A stretch of 27,483 nt of DNA. Origin: Fidelibacterota bacterium. GTDB taxonomy: Bacteria > Marinisomatota > SORT01. The notes below the pieces were generated by a model. The model was not told where the DNA came from. It ran no database searches and saw only the letters and a list, made by a program, of their open reading frames with translations. Numbering within the stretch: position 1 is the first letter of the stretch; the number at the start of each line of letters is the position of its first letter. Shown here one piece after another: positions 5,549 through 13,321 of the stretch. Location of the stretch: NCBI GenBank assembly GCA_022563775.1, contig JADFMS010000013.1, forward strand, positions 1-27,483, written 5' to 3'. Made by a program: the position numbers and the translations under genes.

Positions 5549-7340
5549 GATCAAGGTATTATCTGATGACCTCATCAGTAAGATAGCAGCGGGTGAGGTG
5601 GTTGAGCGTCCCGCCTCGGTCATAAAAGAGCTTGTGGAGAACAGTATTGACGCAGGCGCAACCCGCATCAAGATCATCGTGGTAAACGGTGGTAAAACAC
5701 TGATGCAGGTGATAGATAACGGCAGCGGTATGACGGAGGATGATGCGCTTTTAGCTCTTGAGAGACATGCCACAAGTAAGATAAATTCATACGAAGACCT
5801 TGTCGGGGTCATGTCGCTTGGGTTTCGAGGCGAAGCGTTGCCGAGCATCGCTTCTGTTTCGCGGCTCGAGCTATTGAGTTCTGTGAAAGATGCCGAAACC
5901 GGCACGAAAATAACAGTGGCGGGAGGCAGCATCCGCTCGGTGGTTCCGTCTGAAGCGATCCCGGGAACGTCCGTTACAATAAAGAACCTCTTTTATGCCA
6001 CACCTGCCCGAAGGAAATTTCTGAAATCACCTCAAGTCGAATATCGCCATATATTAGAAGCGGTGAAACGATTTGCCTTGGGACGACCGGAGATAGCTTT
6101 TGAGTTCTATAACGGCGAAAAGAAGGTGTTCCAAACCAGGAAAAGCGATCTCTTGGAACGAATAGGGGAGACGTTCCACCGGAGTTATATCCCTAATTTA
6201 AAGGAAGTTACGGGGAGCGGAAGAACCCTGAAACTTAACGGTTACGTCGGCGATCCGAAGCTCATACGCAAAAGCAGAGGTGAGCAATATTTATATCTGA
6301 ATGGACGGTACATTTCAGACAGGAAGATGAGTTCTGCCGTATACAAAGGATACGGTGATCTCGTCAGCCGGGGGGAATTTCCTTTTTTTGTGATAAATCT
6401 TGTCACCGATCCGAGATCAGTTGATGTGAATGTTCATCCCTCTAAGATGGAGGCAAAATTCAAAAACGAATGGGATGTCTATGAAACGATAAAAACGACC
6501 GTTCATGATACAGTCCATATCGGCTCTGCGGGAATGATAGATAGTTTTAAACCGGTGTTTGAGGAGCAAGCAGCTGAAATCGAGGACAGCCGGATACATC
6601 ACAGCAGTAAAATAATACAGTTCATGCCGTCGAGAACTATACCTCCGGCGCCTGAACTGTCTGACATGACATCTCTTTCCTCCGCTGATATAGTTGAGAA
6701 GGAGGAAGGCTTTTCGCCTGCGGTGGAGACTTATAAATCAGCGTTTCCCGAGCTGCAAAGCGAACCGGGACAACCGGAGGGATTGGTCTGGCAGATGCAT
6801 AACAAGTATATAATCTCACAGGTGAAAAGCGGACTCAGTATAATCGATCAGCATGTGGCGCATGAGCGTATTCTATATGAAAAAGCGCTCAGCGCATTGG
6901 AAAGTGGTAGCGGATATAGTCAACAACTCTTGTTTCCCCAAAAGATAGAACTGTCACCAGAGGACTATTCCGTTCTATTGGAAATTTTAGCCTTCATGAA
7001 TAAAATAGGCTTTGAAATAACCGAGTTCGGAGAGCGGACTATCCTCGTTCAGGCGGTACCGGCGGACATCAAGGCAGGCACGGAAGGAAAAGTGCTGGCT
7101 GAAATTATAGATAATTTTAGAGAAACAAGCGGCAAAGAGGTGCCCGCTCATAAGGCGTTAGCGGCGAGTTTCGCATGTAAAGCGGCGGTAAAAGCGGGTG
7201 AAAAGTTGACTCAGGAAGAGATGATCTCCCTTATAGAGCGACTCTTTATGACCGAGTATCCGTATTATTGTCCTCATGGAAGACCCGTTATTATCAATCT
7301 GACGATTGATGAGCTGGATAAGCGATTCGAACGAAAATAA
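5538..7340 (+). CDS. mutL: DNA mismatch repair protein MutL (endonuclease-type)
   Basis: This 600-residue protein couples MutS mismatch recognition to strand incision. The N-terminal GHKL ATPase shows IAAGEVVERP, ELVENSIDAG, DNGSGM, the ATP-lid segment HATSKI and GFRGEALPSI, then the PARRKFLKS element. A variable linker follows (about 340-410). The C-terminal dimerisation domain carries D437-QHVAHERILY-E448, fitting the nuclease motif DQHA(x)2E(x)4E with Val for Ala, plus SFACKAAVKAG and C578-PHGRP. This is therefore a nicking-competent MutL, as in bacteria without MutH. GTG 5538 is used and overlaps the preceding gene by 11 bases. miaA follows, a common mutL-miaA order. Confidence 0.95.
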   Translation: MKSRIKVLSDDLISKIAAGEVVERPASVIKELVENSIDAGATRIKIIVVNGGKTLMQVIDNGSGMTEDDALLALERHATSKINSYEDLVGVMSLGFRGEALPSIASVSRLELLSSVKDAETGTKITVAGGSIRSVVPSEAIPGTSVTIKNLFYATPARRKFLKSPQVEYRHILEAVKRFALGRPEIAFEFYNGEKKVFQTRKSDLLERIGETFHRSYIPNLKEVTGSGRTLKLNGYVGDPKLIRKSRGEQYLYLNGRYISDRKMSSAVYKGYGDLVSRGEFPFFVINLVTDPRSVDVNVHPSKMEAKFKNEWDVYETIKTTVHDTVHIGSAGMIDSFKPVFEEQAAEIEDSRIHHSSKIIQFMPSRTIPPAPELSDMTSLSSADIVEKEEGFSPAVETYKSAFPELQSEPGQPEGLVWQMHNKYIISQVKSGLSIIDQHVAHERILYEKALSALESGSGYSQQLLFPQKIELSPEDYSVLLEILAFMNKIGFEITEFGERTILVQAVPADIKAGTEGKVLAEIIDNFRETSGKEVPAHKALAASFACKAAVKAGEKLTQEEMISLIERLFMTEYPYYCPHGRPVIINLTIDELDKRFERK

Positions 7341-7381
7341 CTGCTTTTCTCCCGGATCCAAAAAACCTAAGAGGTCAGTCA

Positions 7382-8308
7382 GTGGGTCAATTACCTAAAG
7401 CGTTAGCCATTATCGGTCCTACAGCGGTCGGAAAGACGGCTGTCGGAATTCAGGTAGCGAAGGAACTGAACGGAGAGATAATTTCGGCTGATGCCCGTCA
7501 GCTGTTTCGTGGAATGAATGTAGGTACCGCGAAACCGTCAAAAGAAGAACTTCGATCTGTTCCGCATCATCTGATAGATATAGCGGATCCGGGTGAATAT
7601 TTCAGCGCGGGTATTTACGCTGAAATGGGTCATGAGGCTATATCAAATATCAGTTCGCGGGGAAAGCTGCCGATAATTGTCGGCGGGTCGGGATTGTACT
7701 TTCGCGCTCTGGTCGACGGATTGTTCACAGGCGAGTCCCGCAGCGAGGAACTGAGGGAAAGCATCTCCGATGAAATAAAGCATAGCGGCGTAAAAGCAGC
7801 GTATGAGAGGCTTGTGAAGATCGATGCGGAATACGCCAAACTGATCTCTCCAAACGATGAGATGCGGATATCCCGCGCATTGGAAGTTTATGAGATCACA
7901 GGCAAAACACTAAGCGAATCTTTTGCGGAGCAAAATGATGAGCCGCTTCTGAATATTCTGATTTTCGGACTTAGAATGGAGAGGAAATTACTCGTAAGCC
8001 GGATAGAAGAACGCGTCGAGAAGATGATAGCGTCCGGCTTGGTTGAAGAGGTAAAGCAACTGATAGATGCGGGGCATCGTGAAAATATACAGAAAATTCC
8101 TACGATAGGATATAACGAAGTTATCGAATTTCTCGACGGCAATATTAACGAAGTCAAGATGATAATGAATATAAAAGTCAATAGCCGAAGATATGCCAAA
8201 CGTCAGATGACATGGTTCAAAAAAGACGAACGGATCAACTGGATCGATATGGGTTCAGTAAATGACGTAGCGGAAGTTGTGATAGCTGCGTGGCGTGAAT
8301 CATTTTGA
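7382..8308 (+). CDS. miaA: tRNA dimethylallyltransferase MiaA
   Basis: This 308-residue enzyme transfers a dimethylallyl group from DMAPP to N6 of A37 in tRNAs reading UNN codons. The P-loop GPTAVGKT lies at residues 12-19, followed by SADARQLFRGMNVGTAKP (the DSxQ-type substrate-binding segment) and PHHLIDIADPGEYFSAG. GGSGLYFRALVDGL and the C-terminal tRNA-contact stretch SRRYAKRQMTWFKK complete the signatures. GTG 7382 is the start, 41 bases after mutL, with GAGG about 7 bases upstream. Its usual downstream partner hfq is absent; a repeat-rich gap follows instead. Confidence 0.95.
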   Translation: MGQLPKALAIIGPTAVGKTAVGIQVAKELNGEIISADARQLFRGMNVGTAKPSKEELRSVPHHLIDIADPGEYFSAGIYAEMGHEAISNISSRGKLPIIVGGSGLYFRALVDGLFTGESRSEELRESISDEIKHSGVKAAYERLVKIDAEYAKLISPNDEMRISRALEVYEITGKTLSESFAEQNDEPLLNILIFGLRMERKLLVSRIEERVEKMIASGLVEEVKQLIDAGHRENIQKIPTIGYNEVIEFLDGNINEVKMIMNIKVNSRRYAKRQMTWFKKDERINWIDMGSVNDVAEVVIAAWRESF

Positions 8309-8326
8309 CCAGCTACAAAACTCTTT

Positions 8327-8380
8327 ACACACCCCGACATTTTGATGAATCAAAATGCCACCCCTCTTGATAGAGGGGAA
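8327..8380 (-). repeat. Family-1 palindromic repeat (short form)
   Basis: ACACACCCCG leads into the variable stem CATTTTGA (8338-8345), loop TGAA, TCAAAATG (8350-8357). The conserved hairpin CCCCTCT (8361-8367), loop TGAT, AGAGGGG (8372-8378) follows. Both stems are perfect. Confidence 0.75.
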
Positions 8381-8387
8381 TGTCATA

Positions 8388-8428
8388 GTCATTGCGAGGA
8401 ACAGCGAAGCTGTGACGTGGCAATCTCG
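8388..8428 (+). repeat. Family-2 palindromic repeat (GTCATTGCGAG ... GGCAATCTCG)
   Basis: The end arms GTCATTGCGAG (8388-8398) and GGCAATCTCG (8419-8428) surround the variable stem ACAGC (8401-8405), loop GAA, GCTGT (8409-8413). Repeats with this wording are, from general knowledge, found between genes in several unrelated bacterial phyla. Two more copies lie at 26977-27078. Confidence 0.7.
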
Positions 8429-8468
8429 CTCATCTGAAAAACGTCCAAAAACTAATACATAGATCAAC

Positions 8469-8560
8469 CACACCTTTAATCCCCTCGTTGAAAAGGAGGG
8501 GACAAAAATTCCCCTCTAATAAGAGGGGTGGCTCAACCGAAGGTTGAGACGGGGTGTGTC
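8469..8560 (+). repeat. Family-1 palindromic repeat (full form, three hairpins in a closing stem)
   Basis: CACACC (8469-8474) pairs with GGTGTG (8553-8558). Three hairpins lie inside: CCCCTC/GAGGGG (8481-8486, 8496-8501), CCCCTCT/AGAGGGG (8511-8517, 8522-8528), and the variable stem CTCAACC-GAA-GGTTGAG (8532-8548). Drawn as RNA or single-stranded DNA it is a cloverleaf. Confidence 0.75.
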
Positions 8561-8591
8561 ATGAGCTATCCAGACCGCACAATATCTGATC

Positions 8592-8615
8592 CGACGTCGG
8601 GGCAAGCCCCAACCG
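8592..8615. repeat. Family-3 short hairpin repeat
   Basis: GTCGG and CCGAC close an inner perfect stem GGGGC-AA-GCCCC. Related hairpins with AGGGC/GCCCT-type cores and GCGGT/ACCGC arms occur at 20402-20424 and 27107-27167. Confidence 0.55.
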
Positions 8616-8673
8616 ACACGAAAAAAAGTAATTTTCTTCTCAAAATCTGTTTTTTACCGATTAAACTCTTTTC

Positions 8674-8702
8674 TTGACAAAAAAGTGTATAATATTTATA
8701 CT
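8674..8702 (+). promoter_or_regulatory. Sigma70-type promoter of the ABC transporter operon
   Basis: A consensus -35 TTGACA (8674-8679) and -10 TATACT (8697-8702) are separated by 17 bases, in an A+T-rich stretch after the repeats. The predicted start near 8709 leaves a leader of about 48 bases before the TTG start codon. It also shows that the GTG at 8685, inside the promoter, is not a start. Confidence 0.65.
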
Positions 8703-8756
8703 ATATGTATAAATATTAAGCTGTATCACACTTTTTTACCGGGGAATCAGGTATAT

Positions 8757-9491
8757 TTGAGTGCAATTGAAATAAAAAATTTGAAGAAGACCTACGCTGT
8801 TGGCAGCAAAAACAGTGTTGAGGCGCTCAAGGGAATTGATTTAAATATTGAGGAGGGAGAGATCTTCGGTTATTTAGGACCTAATGGAGCCGGAAAAACC
8901 ACGACTTTGAAAATTCTGCTCGGGTTTATTTCACCAACCGAGGGGAGTGTGAATTTGATGGGATATCCGCACGAAGAAGCGCGATTTCACGTAAGAATCG
9001 GGTATGTGCCGGAGGATCATTCATACTATCCACATTTGAAGGTAAAACAATTTTTGCACTATATGTCTGAATTGTCATCAGTTGGCGGGAATCTGATGGA
9101 ACGAGTAGAGAAAGTCGTTGAGGAATTTAAGTTGCAGAAGGCATATGAGAAGAGAATGGGCGATCTCTCCTTAGGATGGAGACAGAAAGTAGCTCTTGCA
9201 GCCGCTTTTATTGATGAGCCTCAGCTGTTGATTTTAGATGAACCTACTTCAGGACTCGATCCGGTGAGCGTAGAGGATTTTATCGCCACCATGAAAAAGG
9301 GAAAGTCAAAAGGTCAGACGATTCTATTCTGTTCGCATCAGCTTTCGGATGTAGAGAAGATCGCTGACAGGATAGGCATAATCTCCAAAGGAGAGATCGT
9401 CAAGACAGGAAGTGTGCAGGAACTTTTGACGAGTACGGGTTCGTCCACTCTGAATGAACTATTTCTTGAAACGATGGAGAATTCCAATTGA
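8757..9491 (+). CDS. ABC transporter ATP-binding protein (ABC-2 / NatA-like)
   Basis: This 244-residue cytoplasmic ATPase powers the permease encoded next. Walker A is GPNGAGKTT (41-49), the signature is LSLGWRQK (in place of LSGGQ, a common variant in NatA-like exporters), Walker B with the catalytic Glu is LLILDEPTSGLDP, and the H-loop is CSHQ. The start is taken as TTG 8757, giving a standard N-terminus (SAIEIKNLKKTYAVG); GGGGA (8741-8745) lies 11 bases upstream. The longer frame beginning at 8685 would start inside the promoter. Its TGA overlaps the permease TTG by 3 bases within TTGA, so the pair is translationally coupled. The substrate is unknown. Confidence 0.9.
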   Translation: MSAIEIKNLKKTYAVGSKNSVEALKGIDLNIEEGEIFGYLGPNGAGKTTTLKILLGFISPTEGSVNLMGYPHEEARFHVRIGYVPEDHSYYPHLKVKQFLHYMSELSSVGGNLMERVEKVVEEFKLQKAYEKRMGDLSLGWRQKVALAAAFIDEPQLLILDEPTSGLDPVSVEDFIATMKKGKSKGQTILFCSHQLSDVEKIADRIGIISKGEIVKTGSVQELLTSTGSSTLNELFLETMENSN

Positions 9492-10291
9492 GAACTACGC
9501 TGATAGTTCTGAAGATAACTTTTGGGGATTTTATCAGGAGAACAGAGGTACTTATTATTGCTATTCTCGGTATAGTTTTCATCGCTGGAGTGAGTATGGT
9601 TTTGTTGGACGAGGAATTGGCAAAACAGGTAACTGCGGGAGTTGCGCAATCTCAAGGTATTGACGTACAAAAGAGTACTTTCATTGAGGGTGCGCTCGTA
9701 TATGCGGAGATTTTTACGGTCATCATTACTTTTCTTGTTGGTATGAATCTCATCGGAAAAGATATGAAGACGAATGCCATAGCGCTTTATCTTGTGAGAC
9801 CTATCAGCAGACCTCAATACCTATTGGGCAAATATTTAGGAGCGGTTTCTCTCTCTCTGATGATATTTCTGGTTTACGAGCTGTTCCTGCTTCTGACTTT
9901 ACAGATAGATGGAAGCAGCTCGTCATTCCCGTTTTTCAAAATCCTATTTATAACGCTTTTTAAAGTTTCTTTGCTTTATTCAATGATTCTATTGCTGGTT
10001 CAAAAACTGCCGGGGTTTGTGGCATCTTTGATCGCCACAGCTGTATATCTGACAGGATATTTTGCGGGAGATTTTTTTCTGTTTGCCATCACCGCAAATG
10101 GGCTGCTGAAAATAGGCTCCCTTGCCATATATTACACGCTTCCGCACATGGTGCAAGTTAGTCCCGGTTCGATCATGGGATCAGCGGGAAGCATAGCTCC
10201 ATTTATTGAGTGGGCATTGATATACGGAGTATTGTATTCAGGAATATGGCTCTTTGGCGGAGTCGCATTATTCAGAAAAAGAGCAGTGTGA
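9488..10291 (+). CDS. ABC-2 type permease
   Basis: This 267-residue membrane subunit pairs with the ATPase just upstream and overlaps its stop (TTGA). There are about six hydrophobic segments: one near residues 12-38, one near 70-86, a cluster at 115-175, one at 190-215 and one at 240-260. A soluble loop follows the first helix. The segment NAIALYLVRPISRPQYLLGKY is typical of ABC-2/NatB-like permeases, where it sits at the coupling interface. No specificity can be deduced. The start is TTG 9488, and the alternative downstream starts would cut into the first helix. Confidence 0.85.
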   Translation: MRTTLIVLKITFGDFIRRTEVLIIAILGIVFIAGVSMVLLDEELAKQVTAGVAQSQGIDVQKSTFIEGALVYAEIFTVIITFLVGMNLIGKDMKTNAIALYLVRPISRPQYLLGKYLGAVSLSLMIFLVYELFLLLTLQIDGSSSSFPFFKILFITLFKVSLLYSMILLLVQKLPGFVASLIATAVYLTGYFAGDFFLFAITANGLLKIGSLAIYYTLPHMVQVSPGSIMGSAGSIAPFIEWALIYGVLYSGIWLFGGVALFRKRAV

Positions 10292-10318
10292 AAAATCTTA
10301 TAAACAGAGGAATGTCTG

Positions 10319-10741
10319 ATGATTGAAAATCTTGAAAAAAAACCTGTAGTTCTTGTAATTAGCGATAAGGTAAACGAAATGGTTGAAATTGAGAGCCACC
10401 TGCCGGATAACGGTTTCGATGTGATAACGGCATCGGATGGCTACGAGGCTTTACTTATTGCGCGTAAGGAACGACCAAATTTAATCATCACGAGTCTGAA
10501 GGCGAAGCGAATGAGCGGAGCCAAACTTGCAAAACTTTTGAAATTCGATAAAAAATATCAGGATATTCCGATAATAGCCATCATCGAAGATGACAGCAAA
10601 GAAGAGCTCGATAATATTCACGCTTTGAGGATCGAGAGGTACGTAAAACGACCTATAGATTACGATCATTTAACCATGAACATAAGAAACCTCTTCTCCG
10701 AAAGTGAGATTGGAGGATTTATAGAGGAAGCATTGCTTTAG
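10319..10741 (+). CDS. Stand-alone pseudo-receiver (response-regulator-like) protein
   Basis: This 140-residue single REC-fold protein has no output domain. The alpha/beta pattern of a receiver is clear (VVLVISD..., FDVITASDGYEAL, PNLIITS, IPIIAIIED, YVKRPID), and the conserved Lys is K110. The phospho-acceptor position in NLIITSLKAKRMSG is S59 instead of Asp, the early acidic pair is reduced to S-D, and the usual Thr is replaced by Ile. It is therefore unlikely to be phosphorylated by a histidine kinase in the normal way. It starts 27 bases after the ABC permease, with AGAGGAA 8 bases before ATG 10319, and ends one base before the prepilin peptidase, so it probably belongs with the pilus genes. 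Confidence 0.8.
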   Translation: MIENLEKKPVVLVISDKVNEMVEIESHLPDNGFDVITASDGYEALLIARKERPNLIITSLKAKRMSGAKLAKLLKFDKKYQDIPIIAIIEDDSKEELDNIHALRIERYVKRPIDYDHLTMNIRNLFSESEIGGFIEEALL

Positions 10742-10742
10742 A

Positions 10743-11528
10743 ATGGGAATGGAACCTCACACACTCTTCTCCATCTGGCTCTTTTTTACGGGAGCGGCGC
10801 TCGGAAGTTTCCTGAATGTAGTAGTATATCGGCTACCGAGAGGTGAATCAATATTCAGACCCGCATCTCATTGTCCAAATTGCAATAAACCTGTAAAACC
10901 GTTCGATAATATCCCGATTCTAAGTTGGCTGATACTTGGTGCAAAGTGTAGAAATTGCAAGGAACGGATATCAATACGGTATCCTTTTGTGGAATTAACG
11001 GTAGCGATTTGGTTCGTATGGATGTTTCAGCTTTTTGGATTGTCATGGGAGTTTGGAAATTTCACCATTCTCGGAGTGTTACTGCTTGCGGTAAGTATTG
11101 TTGATATCGATACGCAGCTGATACCCGATTCCGTGCTGATAGTCGGAGCGGTCTTCGGGTTGGCGTTTGCGTTTTATGGGGACGCCATGACCGTTGCCGA
11201 GTCACTAACGGGCGGCGCTGTAATGGGCGGATCATTTTTTTTGATTGCGCTTATAGGCGAGAAGCTGATGAAGAAAGAGTCGATGGGATTTGGAGACGTC
11301 AAGCTTTCTCTGATGATCGGTTTATTCATAGGATGGAAGATGGCATTTTTAGCAATATTCCTCTCATCAATTTTTGCTTCGGTGATAGGATTAACGGCAA
11401 TCGGACTTGGAAAGATGAAATTCGGTAAACCGTTCGCTTTCGGACCGTTTATCGCTCTCGGAGCATTGGTTAGCGGTATTTGGGGTAATATGATAGTAAA
11501 CGCATATTTACGGTGGGCATTCGTATAG
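10743..11528 (+). CDS. pilD: Prepilin peptidase / N-methyltransferase (PilD/GspO)
   Basis: This 261-residue inner-membrane aspartic protease trims and N-methylates type IV prepilins or pseudopilins. The N-terminal domain has GSFLNVVVYRLPRGES and the paired zinc-type motifs C44-PNC47 and C69-RNC72. The membrane protease part carries D121 with D123 and PD (IVDIDTQLIPD) and the second catalytic motif GFGDVKL (D185). About seven to eight membrane helices are visible. The length is typical. It overlaps nothing, starting one base after the pseudo-receiver stop, and is followed 37 bases later by the pilB-like ATPase. Confidence 0.92.
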   Translation: MGMEPHTLFSIWLFFTGAALGSFLNVVVYRLPRGESIFRPASHCPNCNKPVKPFDNIPILSWLILGAKCRNCKERISIRYPFVELTVAIWFVWMFQLFGLSWEFGNFTILGVLLLAVSIVDIDTQLIPDSVLIVGAVFGLAFAFYGDAMTVAESLTGGAVMGGSFFLIALIGEKLMKKESMGFGDVKLSLMIGLFIGWKMAFLAIFLSSIFASVIGLTAIGLGKMKFGKPFAFGPFIALGALVSGIWGNMIVNAYLRWAFV

Positions 11529-11565
11529 GTCTGAAATGGGAGACGGAAATTAACAAGGATATAAG

Positions 11566-13290
11566 ATGACTGCAAGAGTGAGCAACATGATAGGCGATAT
11601 TTTACTTAGAGAGAATAAGATATCAAAAGAGGATCTTGAACGGGGATTGGAACTACAGGCAGATTCGAACGATAATATTGGCGCTATATTGATCAAGGAA
11701 AATATACTGTCGGAAGAGTCGTTAACTGAAGCCCTCGGAATACAGACTAAAATGCCTTATTTGGAGTTGGAAGATTTCACTATCGATATAGAGACTCTAA
11801 AAATTCTTAAAGCGGATGATGCCCGGAAGTTTAAGGCGATGCCTCTGTTCATAATCGATGAAACGCTGACGGTAGCTATTAGTGATCCTTCAGACGTTCT
11901 TGCGATTGACGAAATTACGAGAGCAACGCTTTTAGATGTTGAACCTGTGCTCTCTACTCCGAGTGCCATAGAGAGAGCATTAGACTCATATTACGGAACG
12001 GGCGAATTGATGAAGAGCGGTTCGACCTCGGAAGAAGCTACTGCTGAATTTAAGGATTTCGGCGCCGATGCGGATGCTGAAGATGTGTCAGTTGTGCAGA
12101 TGGTCGACATGATAATTAATCAAGCTGTAAAGACTTCCGCCTCGGACATCCATATTGAACCGCGTGAGCATGAACTGCGAATTCGTTACAGGATTGATGG
12201 AGCATTACAGGAAGTTTTTACCCCCCCTAAGAAACTACAGTCCGCTATCATCTCCCGCGTGAAGATATTGGCATCTTTGGATATTGCTGAGACGCGTTTG
12301 CCGCAAGACGGAAGAATTCAGCATAAGATCGCTGATAGGAAGATCGACATGCGTATATCCACATATCCGACTTTTTTCGGGGAGAAGATCGTCATCCGTG
12401 TTTTAGATTCTGAAGGGGCGAAAATATCTCTTCCCGCATTAGGATTGACCGGTGATACACTCGCTAAATACAGGAAACTTATTACAAGCCCTAACGGCAT
12501 AATTTTGGTTACCGGTCCTACCGGTTCCGGAAAAACCACATCTTTGTACGCAAGTATTAATGAGATCAACAAGGAAGAATTGAATATTATTACTATCGAA
12601 GACCCGATAGAATATCAGTTGCCTAACGTCAATCAGGGGCAGGTCAACCCCAAGGCGGGAGTGAGCTTCAGCACGGCTCTTAGAAGTATTTTGCGTCAGG
12701 ACCCGGATGTGATAATGGTCGGGGAGATCAGAGACCTCGACACTGCCGCACTGGCGATTCAAGCGGCGCTGACGGGTCATCTGGTCTTCAGCACCGTTCA
12801 TACGAATGATGCGGCCGGAGCGATCGCAAGGCTTATCAATATGGGTATAGAGGAGTTCATGGTAGCCTCTACGGTTAGAGGTGTAATTGCGCAACGTCTT
12901 ATAAGAAAATTATGCAATGAATGCGCCAAGAGGTACCGCCCGACCGATGACGAGCTCAAGGCTCTAAGGTTGAAACCGTCGGACGATATTATATTCAGAA
13001 AACCTGTAGGATGCATGAGCTGTAGAAAGACCGGTTATCAAGGAAGAACCGGTTTATACGAGATTTTGGTTCCAAATCAGGAAATAATAGACCTCATTCT
13101 GTCGGGTGGTTCTTCTATGGAGATAAAAAATGCTGCCGTAAAGGCGGGAATGCAAACTCTCAGAATGCAAGGATTGGAAAAAGTGATAAAAGGATTAACC
13201 TCCATAGATGAGATCATGGCTATAACCGCTTCGGAGTTTGAAGAAGACGATTCTTTTAACCAGGGTGAACAAGCGCTGCCTGAGGCGTAA
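11566..13290 (+). CDS. pilB: Type IV pilus / type II secretion assembly ATPase (PilB/GspE)
   Basis: This 574-residue hexameric motor polymerises pilin or pseudopilin subunits. It has an N-terminal MshEN-like domain (about 1-150), and an N2 domain containing SASDIHIEP. The core has Walker A GPTGSGKTT (317-325), an Asp box (TIEDPIEYQ), Walker B (DVIMVGEIRD) and a His box (HLVFSTVHTNDA). The zinc tetracysteine C450-NEC453 ... C483-MSC486 distinguishes assembly ATPases (PilB/GspE) from PilT. The length is typical of PilB. Whether the machine is a pilus or a secretion system cannot be settled, because no pilin, secretin or PilT is in view. Confidence 0.92.
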   Translation: MTARVSNMIGDILLRENKISKEDLERGLELQADSNDNIGAILIKENILSEESLTEALGIQTKMPYLELEDFTIDIETLKILKADDARKFKAMPLFIIDETLTVAISDPSDVLAIDEITRATLLDVEPVLSTPSAIERALDSYYGTGELMKSGSTSEEATAEFKDFGADADAEDVSVVQMVDMIINQAVKTSASDIHIEPREHELRIRYRIDGALQEVFTPPKKLQSAIISRVKILASLDIAETRLPQDGRIQHKIADRKIDMRISTYPTFFGEKIVIRVLDSEGAKISLPALGLTGDTLAKYRKLITSPNGIILVTGPTGSGKTTSLYASINEINKEELNIITIEDPIEYQLPNVNQGQVNPKAGVSFSTALRSILRQDPDVIMVGEIRDLDTAALAIQAALTGHLVFSTVHTNDAAGAIARLINMGIEEFMVASTVRGVIAQRLIRKLCNECAKRYRPTDDELKALRLKPSDDIIFRKPVGCMSCRKTGYQGRTGLYEILVPNQEIIDLILSGGSSMEIKNAAVKAGMQTLRMQGLEKVIKGLTSIDEIMAITASEFEEDDSFNQGEQALPEA

Positions 13291-13321
13291 TTTTATTGAT
13301 TTTGACCGGACGAGGGAAAAA

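Larger units (their letters stand above)
8309..8673. other. Repeat-rich intergenic region after miaA
   Basis: This gap contains, in order, a family-1 half unit (8327-8380), a family-2 unit (8388-8428), a full family-1 unit (8469-8560) in the opposite orientation and a family-3 hairpin (8592-8615). I see no protein gene and no T-tract terminator. The two family-1 copies face each other around family 2, so the whole block resembles a compound palindromic element that may also end miaA transcription. Confidence 0.65.

Noticed and set aside
5471..5932. 153-codon minus-strand frame
   Set aside because: It is antisense to the end of the ureohydrolase gene and the start of mutL, which has strong family motifs. 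The antisense translation is serine-rich with no recognisable motif.
8688..8693. Perfect TATAAT after TTGACA
   Set aside because: The spacing to the -35 box is only 8 bases. TATACT at 8697-8702 has the proper 17-base spacing.
8685..8756. N-terminal extension of the ABC ATPase from GTG 8685
   Set aside because: This start lies inside the TTGACA-17-TATACT promoter, and the extra residues are absent from ABC ATPases.
12439..12894. 151-codon minus-strand frame
   Set aside because: It is antisense to the Walker region of the PilB-type ATPase; a by-product of conserved codons.
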